Shown here piece after piece: positions 35,735 to 46,869 of a stretch of DNA of 64,000 bases. The translations under genes were made by a program, and so were the position numbers. Origin of the DNA: Arabidopsis thaliana (Eukaryota > Streptophyta > Magnoliopsida > Brassicales > Brassicaceae); the NCBI RefSeq assembly GCF_000001735.4, contig NC_003074.8:10726101-10790100 (forward strand), written 5' to 3'. Below the pieces are notes generated by a model, which worked only from the letters and a program-made list of their open reading frames with translations, had not been told where the DNA came from and ran no database searches. The first letter of the stretch is position 1; every line of letters begins with the position of its first letter.

Positions 35735-36176
35735 AGAAAGTTGAAACTTTCAGAGAAGGAAACCTTCTTTTTAACTTGGTTTATCTCTCAGTAAAAGTAA
35801 TAAAAAGTTTTTGAGTTCTGAAGTTATTGCTTGGATTTTACTTAGCCTAGCTTCTACTTGAACATAACTATGACTAAGACTGAATCATAGTGCAAAAGAG
35901 GTTGAATCATTGTGATTAGACTGCAAGTATTTCAGTATAGTTCAGCTCAAAAAATCACTCATGACATGGAATATCTGAAAAAGGTTCCGTTATGTGTTAT
36001 CCAATATCTTGATTTAACCGTGTATTTACTCGATTTGGTATAGTGTCAGACAATTTTACACTTCTTATAAACACTCGATTAATTGGTATATTGATAAACT
36101 AGGCTGATATCCATCCTGTGCGAAATAATTTTATACACTAAAGTAGTATGCATGAAAAAGTGATAATTAGATATAG
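35735..36176. other. 3' flank of the methyltransferase gene
   Basis: No feature beyond a probable 3' UTR (AATAAAAAG near 35799) and AT-rich spacer. Confidence 0.5.
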
Positions 36177-36229
36177 AATCTCTTACTACACTGCTGTCAA
36201 AAAAAAAAAAAAAAATCTCTTACTACACT
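36177..36229 (+). mobile_element. Micro-retroposon: GCTGTC plus A15 with 16-bp target duplications
   Basis: A perfect 16-bp direct repeat AATCTCTTACTACACT (36177-36192 and 36214-36229) flanks only GCTGTC followed by 15 A. This has the form of target-primed reverse transcription: target duplications of LINE length and a poly(A) tail, with the template truncated to about six bases. The source RNA cannot be told. Confidence 0.7.
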
Positions 36230-36230
36230 A

Positions 36231-36909
36231 TGTGCAATGGTTTACTCTTTCAACATCATACATTATACTTCATATCATCTTCTCTTTCTTCCACCTAATC
36301 ATTCAACATCTATTTATCTTTTAACATATAGAATAGTTTGTTTAATAATATTCAACATCCAACCCCACTAATTTTATCTCATATATTTTTTTTTTTTATG
36401 TTTTTAACTACATATTAATAACTCTTATCAAATAAATTTAATTTAAGATAATTAAAAGTTAAAAACAAATTGAACATAATTTTGTTTTAATTTTATAATT
36501 TTATTGTTGAAATCCATTTTTCTAAATGTTTAAAAGTTTAAAAAATATATATAAAGATAATTTAAAGAATTATAGTAAAATAAACTCTCTCTTTTTTATG
36601 TCCAAATCAAATGAAGTAAGTCTCTTTTTTTATAGAAAAAAAATGATTAATTTTGATAGAAAATTTATAAAAACTAAATTAGTTTATTATACCAAAATTG
36701 ATCTTAAATAGTTATGGTGAAATATCTAAATCTTTAGAATTTTAACATCTAATAAAAAGAAGACACATGTCTATGTGGTCTCCATTTTTGGTTTTCAACA
36801 TGTTGAATCTATTCAACTCTGTTGAATCCACGTATGATTTTTCGCCTTTTCAACACCCTCATTGTAAGAGTTCAACGGTTGAATAATTTATTCAACACCC
36901 CATTGCACA
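36231..36909. mobile_element. MITE-like element with TGTGCAATGG termini, about 680 bp
   Basis: The left end TGTGCAATGG and the right end CCATTGCACA are perfect 10-bp inverted repeats, each bordered outside by TA (36229-36230, 36910-36911), which fits a TA target duplication. Just inside both ends, words such as TTCAACA and TGTTGAA recur. Non-coding. The superfamily is uncertain: Tc1/mariner-like from TA, or PIF-like if the true duplication differs. Confidence 0.55.
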
Positions 36910-36943
36910 TAATCTAATAAAAGAACCCCAACTAATTTTTATT

Positions 36944-37670
36944 GGGTTGCCTGAATTTTCAGCCCTATACTAGTTGGAATCTCAACTTTCCACCCTAAAC
37001 TTTTAGACACTTGAAAAACCACCATAAACAATTTTAATCTCGATAAAACTACATGTACTTTCGGATTTGTTCTTAAAACTACGCCTCCAATTGAACCGAC
37101 CAGTTAACCGATAATTATACATCCGGTTTGACTTACCCATAATTTAACCGAAACTAATCCGATTTTGACTCTATTTTAGCCTAATTTTGACCCACACAAA
37201 ATGTAAATAAATTGTCTTATTAAGAAGTAAAAGTATTTTTATTAATTTGTATTTGTGATAAACAATTAAAAATATTAAATTATTACTTAATTTTAGCAAA
37301 ACTTAATATGACAAAATATACCCCAAATTATATTTTGAGCTACATTTTGTTATAAAATTTTGATAATATACAAACATATACATTTATCGATAAATTAATA
37401 TCTCTTTAAATTAATAAAATTTTGCAGTCCCAACAATATTAATTTATAGAGGTTTTACTGTATGTCTTTTTTTAAACAAAAATATTCATTTTTCTTGAAA
37501 TCATAATATATGACCTTTGAACTCTATATATGTAATGAAATTCAAAATATATGCCAAATTTATTTTTATAGATATCCGTAAACACCACAATCAAAATATA
37601 TATTATGGTATTTATAAATTTATTTTTCTTTATAGATTCAGTTTTCTTTTTATATATTCAAGATGAGTTA

Positions 37671-37711
<41 letters not shown>

Positions 37712-38265
37712 GATTATGGTGTTTTTAAAAAGAAAATGGCCTTTGAATTATTAAATTTAGAGTATATACCAAATACATTTATATATATAACACCATTGTA
37801 TTTATAAAAAGAAATTGTTGTCTATTTTGTTATATTATTTTGCGGTATATTTTGTTTATTACCAAAATATATACTAAAATTTTATTATATAATTTTGTGT
37901 GGTATATTTTGTTATTTTATTATTTTGGTAAAATTAATTAATTTATTTTTAATTTTTTATCAAAAATAAATTAAAATAAATAAAAAATATTTTTCTTCTA
38001 GAGAATATATTTTTTGGGTATAAATTGGGTTAAAATAGAGTCAAAATCGTATTAGTTTTGGTTAAATTATGGGTAAGTCAAACCGGATGTGTAATTATCG
38101 GTTAACTGGTCGGTTCAATTGGAGGCATAGTTTTAAGAACAAATCCGAAAGTACATGTAGTTTTATCGAGATTAAAATTGTTAATGGTGGTTTTTCAAGT
38201 GGCTAAAAGTTTAGGGTGGAAAGTTGAGATTCTAACTAGTATAGGGCTGAAAATTAAGGCAACCC
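36944..38265. mobile_element. Non-autonomous Mutator-like element with long TIRs, 1322 bp
   Basis: Terminal inverted repeats of about 240 bp (36944 to about 37190, and about 38025-38265) begin GGGTTGCC and remain roughly 90% alike by eye. A perfect 9-bp direct repeat ATTTTTATT flanks it (36935-36943 and 38266-38274). The interior is extremely AT-rich, has no coding capacity and includes a TA microsatellite at about 37676-37703. The long TIRs and 9-bp duplication fit a TIR-MULE. Confidence 0.8.
37676..37703. repeat. TA dinucleotide microsatellite
   Basis: About fourteen TA units in a row with one neighbouring GTA interruption, inside the MULE. Likely polymorphic between accessions. Confidence 0.85.
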
Positions 38266-38274
38266 ATTTTTATT

Positions 38275-38955
38275 TGAACGTTTAATACCCAACTGTTTTT
38301 GGTTGGAAAAAAATACATGAAGTAATAGACTTGTAAAATTTAATACCCAAACAAATAAATGTTTTTATTTTTATAATATGCAATAAAACTGACTAAGATG
38401 CAATAAAACTGACTAAAACCTCTTAAAATCTAATTTTGTAAAGACTTTATAAGAGTTTTAAAAAGATTTTAAAAGGACTTACAAAGGTTTAAAAATCCTT
38501 GTAAATCCTTTTAAAACTCTTAAAAAACTCTTGTAAATCTTGTAAAAGGTTTTAAAATGATTTACAAAGGTTTAAAAAGGGGTTTTAAAGTATTTACATA
38601 TGTTTTAAAAGACTTTATAAAGATTTTAAGAGGTTTTAAAATAATTTATTAGGGTTTTTAACAACTATCCAAGCTTTTCAAAAATTTACAATGTTTTTTT
38701 AAAGAGTTTTTAAAAAATTTACAAGCATTTGGCAGGAAAAAGACTTTTTAAAAGCATTTTTTGGCGGGAAAAATGTTTGTCGGAAATTTTTTTTTTGACA
38801 GGAAAATTTTAGTTTCTAATTACATGTTTTATTAGATGAGGGTAATTTGGTCATTCTTTTTAAGGGAAGGGGTATTTTTTCAAATTGACAACATAAAAGG
38901 GTATTGTTGCAAAAAGGTAGTAAAAAAAAGTTGTTTTACAAATCTCCCTATATTT
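38275..38955. repeat. AT-rich self-repeating stretch with small hairpins
   Basis: Between the MULE and the palindrome. About 38430-38650 repeats words such as GTTTTAAAA and ATTTACAAAGGTTT. About 38452-38530 folds on itself (AAAAGGACTTACAAAGG against CCTTGTAAATCCTTTT). The unit 38436-38532 recurs at 39774-39872 in the spacer of the palindrome. No coding frame. Element family not identified. Confidence 0.5.
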
Positions 38956-38959
38956 TAGA

Positions 38960-40866
38960 TTACATAAAGAATATTAATACATAAGATAATATTTTTTAAA
39001 AAGTAAAAAACAATTTGTCAATTTAATGATAAAATGTCTTTTATTTTTGACTTTAGAATAATGGATAGTAGAATTAAAAGTGTTGCCTATTTTATTTCTA
39101 AAATATGTGGCAAAAAAGGTGGAATCAATCTATATATATAAAAGATTACCATCTATATAAGCACTAAAAACTCTTTTTATTATATAAAAGATTACCATCT
39201 ATATATAATTGAATAATATGCTACCAATCCAATAATAAAAAATTAACATCTACACCATATATATAAAAAGTGTTTCACCGAATTAAAACCAGAAATTACT
39301 TAATAAATTAATGAAAAAAACCTAAAGATAAAAGCATAGAATAAGTAACAAACAATAAAAATAGTATTAAAAAAAATCTAAATAAAAATTGAAGAACTGA
39401 TTAAAAGAGATCGTAAACACTCATTTTCTGATAAACTAATCCAAAACAACCTTTTTTGTCAAAACCTATTTATTTTTAGATATAAATGATTTCGTCATAG
39501 AAATGGAAATAGATTTTTAAAATACTTCAGACTAAAAAGTTTTTGTATTTTTTTTTTTTTGATAAGATATAGAGAACGTAGGATTTTCCAATTTGAATCC
39601 GACGCATGACTTATTTAGTAATTTTAAAATATATAATTTTATATCTGGACGAATCTTGATCGATTGTGTTTTTTTGCATAATACAGATTATTAGCTATGG
39701 TGGTAGACAAAGAGAAAGGTTTACCGAAAAACGTCAAAAAGTTATGGTGGGTTTTGTAAGAGTTAAAAAATGATTGTAAAGACTTTATGAGAGTTTTAAA
39801 AAGATTTTAAATGGATTTACAAAGGTTTAAAAATCCTTGTAAATTCTTTTAAAACTCTTAAAAAAACTCTTATAAAGAAAAAACTCTTTTAAAACTCTTA
39901 ATACGATAAAACTCGTATTAAAAAAAAATCTAAATAAAAATTGAAGAACTGATTAAAAGAGATCGTATAAACTCATTTTCTGATAAACTAATCCAAAACA
40001 ACCTTTTTTTTGGAATCATCTATTACAAAATCAACCGATTTCAAGAAATACTTGGAGTCACGGCACTATCGCGGGGCAAGCACAAACCAGCACGAAAGGA
40101 GAACCCACCGGAACTTTTTAACGTCTTCCAGTAACCCCTTTCCTTTGTCTACCATCATAGCTAATAATCTGTATTATGCAAAAAAACACAATCGATCAAG
40201 ACTCGTCCAGATATAAAAGTTTATATTTTAAAATTACTAAATAAGTCATGCATCGGATTCAAATTGGAAAATCCTACGTTCTCCTATATCTTATATAAAA
40301 AAAAAAAATTCACAAAAACTTTTTAGTCTGAAGTATTTTTAAAATCTATTTCCATTTCTATGACGAAATCATTTATATGTAAAAATAAATAGGTTTTAAC
40401 AAAAAAAATTGTTTTGGATTAGTTTATCAGAAAATGAGTTTTAACCGATCTCTTTTCATCAATTCTTCAATTTTATTTAGATTTTTTTATATAAGATTTT
40501 TATCGTTTTTACTTATTTTATGTTTTTATCTTTAGGGTTTTCATTAATTTTATTGGGTAATTTCTGGTTTTAATTCGGTGAAACACTCTTATATATATGG
40601 TGTCGATGTTAATTTGGTATTATTGGATTGGTAGCATATTTTTCAATTATGTATAGATGGTATTCTTTTATATAATAAAAGAGAGTTTTTAGTGCTTATA
40701 TGGTAATTCCACATTTTTGAAACTATTTTAAAGATGAAATAGGCAACACTTTTGATTCTAATATCCATTATTTTAAAGTCAAAAATAAAAGACATTTACC
40801 ATTAAATAAACTATTTTTTAACTTTTAAAAATATTATCTTATGTATTAAGATTCCATATGTAAATT
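38960..40866. repeat. 1.9 kb imperfect palindrome (long inverted repeat)
   Basis: The left arm (about 38960-39752) is the reverse complement, with small indels and substitutions, of the right arm (about 40102-40866). Outer ends read TTAATACATAAGATAATATT and its reverse; inner ends lie at GACGTYAAAAAGTT...GGTGGGTT. The 349-bp spacer contains direct copies of 38436-38532 and of 39365-39457. Such a locus transcribes into a near-perfect 750-bp hairpin and is probably a small-RNA source. It looks like a foldback transposon or two head-to-head insertions; the family is unknown. Confidence 0.8.
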
Positions 40867-40869
40867 AAA

Positions 40870-41119
40870 ATAAATAATTATATGACCTGAAATTTATAAA
40901 AATCTCATCAAGAATTGGACTTTGCCCGCTCAAAAATAATTTATAAAACTATTACGATTTCTTTGAAATCATTTTATTTTATTATATCTTGTTAATGTAA
41001 ATCATTTTAATTGGAATCTAAGAAAAAAATATTTACTTTTTTAGAATTTGAAGTGATTGAATCTTTGAAAGAAAAGAATAACATTTTTTCTTTTGGTATG
41101 GGTAAACCTTTTTTTAAAT
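40870..41119. other. Intergenic spacer before the LINE
   Basis: AT-rich sequence with no features. It ends in the target-site duplication AACATTTATG of the LINE. Confidence 0.5.
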
Positions 41120-41272
41120 AACATTTATGTTTTTTTTTTCCGTCTAATTTTATTTGTATTGAAAAAACCAATGTCTGAAAGTCAAGAAACAAAACAGAAC
41201 AGAGAAACTTAAAAAACAGAGCATAACACCACTCACATTAACAACTGAAATAAAAATTTAAAAGCCCAAAGA

Positions 41273-44200
41273 TCATCTTCTCTTTTCTTCTTCCAGACGC
41301 GATAATAACCACGAGGGTCCTCCCCGAGCTAAGTAAGATCTACTCCGCCCATCTCGCGTGACGCTAGTAGCTATATCCCTTGTAATCCGATTTGCTTTTG
41401 GGGAAGATAACTGAAAAGATACTTTACCAAAGCTCGGGACAAGATGATGAATCTTGTTAAGATAAGACGCGTACCGTGGCCAATGTAAAGGCTCCAGGAT
41501 AGCTTTGATGGCAGCATTACAATCAGACCAGATTTCAATGTTATCCAAGTGTAGGTCTCTTAAGCTTTGCAACACCCATATAAATCCACGCAGTTCTCCA
41601 GCAATGCGGTTCGAAACCGGTAAGAACATATCACGCGCGTGAAAAACCGCATCACCAAAGTGATCTCTGATAATACAAGCACCACCACATCGCTGAGAAT
41701 CGTTTATCCATGAAATATGCATATTACATTTCATCACATTGAAGGGAGGTTTTGACCATCTGTTACTAATAAACCCAAAACGGGAGCCGAAGAGGAAAGA
41801 CTGTGGTGGTGTATCTCGCAGTTTATTCCACAATGTAGCTTCATCAATAGCATGAGCAACCATTACCGTCAAATCCCCTTAGTGTCCAGCATATAAGATT
41901 TTGTTGCGGTGTTTCCATAGACCCCATAGGAACCAAGGAATCGCCATACGCACATTGGAAGGTATGCTTACATTCTCCATAGCTTTCAATACAAATTCCA
42001 AATTGTCAGAAATAGAATTTGTGAACCCTTGTGTTGGCCGAGGCATATCTGACATCTCCCACACTTCACGGGCTGGCCAGCAATGGAAAAGAGTATGACT
42101 AATTGTCTCCCTATCATGTTGACACAGATCACAACCAAGGTTAATGTTCATGCCATGAGCTCGTAAACAATCTGAAACTGCTAATGCACCAGATAAAGTT
42201 CTCCATAAGAACATCTTAATCTTTGGAGTAGTTTTAACATCCCAAATCTTAGCCTTAAGCTGTTTAGTTTCTTGTTCTCGTTGGGATAGCTGAGGAGGTG
42301 CGTGTTTCAGCTGAGATAGCAGCCAATTACCGCTTTTAACCGTGTAACACCCATCCCGATTGTAAGCCCAAATGTAGCTGTCCCGTGACAAAACGTTAGG
42401 AGGGTATGACATTATTCTAACCACATCCAGAGGGAGAAACAGCTCCGATAGTAGACCATGGTTCCAAGAGCCTTGGGGGGTAATAAGGTTTGAAACCATG
42501 AGATCTAAATCAAAAAGAGACTGCTTATTAAAAGGCCGACGAGGTACTTTATCAAAAATCCACTTCTCGAGCCAAACATTCGTCGAAAGGCCATCTCCAA
42601 TATTTTTCATAAGCCCTTTAGCCAGCAAATCACGGCCATGGATGATACTACGCCATGCATAAGATGGACGTGATCCAATAAGAGCATCCAAAAACCCCTT
42701 TTGGTTATAATACCTTGCCTTGTAAACACGAGCTAGTAATGAGGTAGGCTGTGTAAGGAGACGCCACGCCTGTTTTGCTAGTAATGCTTGATTAAAGTCT
42801 CCAATATCTCTGAAGCCTAAACCACCTTCTTTTCTTGTTCTACACATCTTTTCCCAAGATACCCAATGCATCTTCTTGTGTTCTTCACAAGAGTTCCAAC
42901 AAAAACTCGTCATAGCACTGGTAATTTGTTGACATTGATACTGCGTTAATCTAAAACATGACATGGCATAAACTGGTAAAGTCATGGCCACTGATTTTAG
43001 AAGCACTTCCTTGCCTCCCAAGGACAGTGTTTTTGCATACCAACCTGTCAACCTAGTTTTCAGCTTTGTGGTGATGTAAGCTAGAATGTCGCGTTTAGAA
43101 CCACTAAAACACTCCGGTAAGCCTAAATACATTCCCTCACCTCCTTCCTTAAAGATTCCCAAAAACAGTCCTAACAAATGTTTCATAATCGGCTCAATCT
43201 TCTTACCATAGATAATAGACGATTTTTGGAGATTTATTTCTTGTCCGGAAGCATCACCATAGATCTTAAGACATTGTAGAATTTCAGCTCCTTCTTTAAA
43301 ATTAGCCCGACACATGAACAAGCTATCGTCAGCGAAAAGTTAGTGTTGTACTGAGGGACAATTTCTTGTAAGTCGTATACCGCTTATCCGTCCTTCATGT
43401 TCCGCCTTGTTCATGATATGTACCAGAGCCTCAGCACATAAGATGAAAAGAAAAGGTGAGAGTGGGTCACCTTGTCTAATGCCCCGTTCTGGTCTGATAA
43501 AGCCATAAGAGTTGCCATTTAGGAGGACAGAATATGTTACCGATCTCACACACTTCATGACCCAATCTATCCACTTACTGTCAAAACCAAGTCGAGAGAA
43601 AAGCTCTTCAAGGAAGTTCCATTCAACACGGTCATACGCCTTAGACATGTCTGTTTTAATGGCCATGAAATCCTCATCGCAGTTCGGGTTAGTTCGCAAC
43701 GCATGAATCATCTCATGTGCTAACAAGACATTGTCTGATATAAGTCGACCCGACACAAAGGCACCTTGTGCTTAGAGACAATATCAGGTAAATAGACCTT
43801 CAAACGAGAGCATAAGATCTTGGATATAATCTTGTAAGAAACCGAGCATAAGCTAATTGGACGGAGATCCGTCATTCTGTTTGGATTCGGTTTCTTGGAC
43901 AGCAGACAAATTTGAGTAAAATTCCATTCATCTGGGAATGAGCCTGAGTCAAAAAAATTCCTTACTTCCTCACATACTTGCTGCCCGATAACACTCCAAT
44001 AAGTTTGGAGAAAAAGGCCAGTCATCCCATCAGCACCGGGTGCGCTACTACCTCTTATGCCAAAGACTGCTTGTCTAATTTCTTCATTAGTGACAGGTTT
44101 AGTCAACTCAACATTCATACTAGCGGTAACCCGAGGAAGCATACCAGCTAGGAGATTGGATGCATCACAAAGTTGAGAAGATGAAAATAGCTTTTGGAAG

Positions 44201-45375
44201 TAGTCCACAGCTATGTTACCCTTCGAACCATCTGAAAACTGCTCCACCCCATTGTCATCAATTAAGGAAAAAACTTTATTTTGAGCTCGTCTTCCGTTAA
44301 CGCTACCATGGAAGTATTTGGTGTTCTTATCACCATCATTTAACCAATTTTCTGAACTCTTTTGCTTCCAATACACTTCTTCTTGCCTATAAGCATCAGC
44401 CAGTTCACCCTTCCATCTTTGAAGGAGAAAAAATCTAGGAAATTGCTTACTCCCTTCCTCCTCTAAATTCTCTCTCAGCATCTTAATACGTGTCTTGGAG
44501 TTGGATTGTGAAGATCGTTTCCAGCGAGATAAGGATCTACGACATGCCGCAATACGATCAAAAAGGCTTATATCTCCAGTATTACCACCATTATGCCAAC
44601 CTTGTCTAACAACTTCAATAGTTTCAGGCTTAGAAATCCACCTTTTATCGAACATAAAACGCCCGCTGAAGGATTGATTTTCATTCACAAAGCGGGTTAG
44701 TAGTGGCCTATGATCTGAACCAACTCTCTCCAAATATTCTGAATGAACTCTTGGAAACAAATGAAACCATTCCGAGTTACCAAGAGCACGATCTAAGCGA
44801 ATCTGAATCCACATATCATTGCGCTTACCGGCCCATGAGAACTTGTTACCAGAAAAAGGAATATCCCGCAACCTACAATCCCGAACCATGTTGCGAAAAG
44901 GAAGAAAAGAAGACTCATCCCGAGCTGGACCACCAAGCTTCTCAGAATTGTCCCATATCTCATTCAAGTCTCCTACTACAAACCATGGCTCATTCCTTGT
45001 CAAACCAATATTAATTAAATTATCCCTCACTTCTTGTCTTGAATTCCAAACTGGGTCTCCATATACAAACGATGCAAAAAACCATAAGGACCCGAGCTTG
45101 ATTTTGGTATCAATGATTCTCTTGTCTGAATCTAACACTTCTACTTCATATGACGCTTTCCAGAGAAGTGCTAAACCTCCACTCAAACCTTCAGGGTCCA
45201 CAATATGGGCATTATCATATCCCATCCACCCCTTAACATTCAAAACATTATTACTGGAGTTTTTCGTCTCCAGGAGAAACAGAATATCCGGGAAATGATC
45301 ACGTCTCATCTCCCTTAGTATAGGAATTGTCAGCGAGCTCCTCAATCCCTGATCATTCCAGCTCATTATACTCAT
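41273..45375 (-). pseudogene. LINE ORF2: endonuclease, reverse transcriptase, zf-RVT, RNase H
   Basis: The ATG at 45375 overlaps the ORF1 stop by ATGA. The APE-type endonuclease has LLETK, GDLNEI, RLDRAL and GSDHRPL (WNDQGL in place of the usual WNCQGL). The reverse transcriptase has DLRPISLCSVSYKIISKIL, KTDMSKAYDRVEW, GIRQGDPLSPFLFIL and the LFADD catalytic box. A zinc-binding module CDLCQHDRETISHTLFHC and an RNase H-like tail (GFIWVLQSLRDL, IWSDCNAAIKAI) follow; the first RNase H acidic residue appears replaced (CNMHISW). The frame is broken by a frameshift near 43750, a stop at 43337-43339 directly before LFADD, and a stop at 41879-41881 before the RNase H part. Confidence 0.9.
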
Positions 45376-46465
45376 AACTGCTTTGGCGGTTCCTCATGCG
45401 GAACCACCTCTGTTTCTGATCGCTTAGCAATCTTTGGTGATGATAATCCTTCCTCCACAGCTTTCCTCTTCAACGGTGTCACTTCGTCCCCTACCGGCTT
45501 TATTTTTTCTCTGTAAACCAATGTTGTTTTACGCTCCCCTTGAGCCAGCTTAGCAGCCTGAGCCTTCCTCTGGTGTTGACTAGGCCTACGACGATATTTC
45601 TTCGTGATCACACTTGTCCCGGATGAACTAGCATGGCCGCTAGTTTGAAACCCCGTAGAACAAGGACCGAAATTGATGTGATTTGTGTCTGTCGCTGGCT
45701 TAGCAATGTCCAAATGACCATTTTTTATTGAGAGGTTACCAGCTGTAATAGCAGAACTTAACAGCTTCTCTCCAGTGACACTTGTGTTGTTGTTCTTCCT
45801 TGTATCAAAATCAAAAACCAGGCCTTTGCCTTTGTTAATTTCTGTGGTGATTTCTGTTGCAGGTTCCAAACGCAATAGCGGTTTTGGCTCTTAGGATCTC
45901 CTTCTAAATCCCACACAGATCTTCGCACTCTATCAATGCGAGCTTGTTTCTCAGTAGCATCTGACACCGATAGATAGCTTCTCATCTCGTCCAACACGTC
46001 TTTTGAAATTTTTGGTCTTCCCGTGGCAGCATCAATACCAACATCTTCATTAGTTAGAACTCCAAAAAGTGGATCATCAGGACTTATTTGTGGTATTGTA
46101 CGTCCGGATACGATTGTAGCCAGCTTCATCCTCCCCGTAGCATTAGGTTGCCGGTTCTGAGGATTCAGCGGACACCGTGTCCTATCATGAGTAAGACGCT
46201 GACATTGAAAACACCTTTTTCGCACACGTTCATACTCAACGCCAATCGTCACCATCTCACCAGTAGGCAGTTCCACCTCCTTCGAATTCCACAAGGGTTT
46301 ATTGATCTCAAACAGAATCTTAACTCTTACAAAACCCTTACTTTGTGGCTTCAATGGATCAAAAGCAACAGTGACAACTTGCCCAATACTCTCACCAATT
46401 TCTTCAAAAGTGTCCGCTGTGTAAAAGTTCACCGGAATATGACGTAACCGAATCCACAGAGGAAG
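45372..46465 (-). pseudogene. LINE ORF1: DUF4283 remnant and CCHC zinc knuckle
   Basis: The frame begins in mid-domain (LWIRLRHIPVNFYTADTF), the end of the DUF4283 RNA-binding domain of plant LINE ORF1. The knuckle CFQCQRLTHDRTRC (Cys-x2-Cys-x4-His-x4-Cys) follows, then a basic, Ser-rich tail ending VVPHEEPPKQL. A frameshift near 45875 splits it. ORF1 proteins bind the element RNA. The stop codon overlaps the ORF2 start. Confidence 0.85.
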
Positions 46466-46484
46466 GATTTAAACATTTATGTTT

Positions 46485-46865
46485 AATATTTTTAAAAATT
46501 ATTAAATAGCTTGCTGACATGGCATTTGGAGAAAGCATCTAAAAAAATCTGATGGGAACACACTGAGAAAGCCTCAATGAGCTTTCGAATTGCCCTCTCC
46601 AAAGCTGGATGTGGGTTGGGTGATTCAACAAAATCGAGAAGAGGAGCATGAAGAATTTTTCAAAGAAGATTGGTTATTCATATACTCATTTACTTAAATA
46701 TTTCTTCTGTTTGGTCTTCATATGCAAGTAGAAAGAAATCAGCCGCTAAACTTCCAAGAGTTAGATCAGTCCTATGGAGTTGCAGTTGAAAATATTATGT
46801 TGTGGCCGCGAAAGTAATTCGTATGCATCATAAATAAATTTGATCTTACAAGAGTGTATGGCCAA
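46485..46865. other. Intergenic between LINE and VHA-d1
   Basis: AT-rich, with a somewhat GC-richer patch at about 46510-46640 lacking an ATG frame. No feature supported. Confidence 0.4.
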
Positions 46866-46869
46866 CAAC

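Larger units (their letters stand above)
41130..46471 (-). mobile_element. L1-type LINE (non-LTR retrotransposon), 5'-truncated, about 5.3 kb
   Basis: Minus-strand element with a zinc-knuckle ORF1, then an endonuclease/reverse transcriptase/RNase H ORF2, a 3' UTR and a poly(A) tail (T-run at 41130-41139 on the plus strand). AACATTTATGTTT lies at both ends (41120-41132, overlapping the tail, and 46472-46484), a target duplication of 10-13 bp. The 5' end falls inside ORF1, a usual outcome of target-primed reverse transcription. One frameshift in ORF1 and three breaks in ORF2 show it is dead, but domains are easy to read, so it is not very old. Related to Ta11-type Arabidopsis LINEs. Confidence 0.92.
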
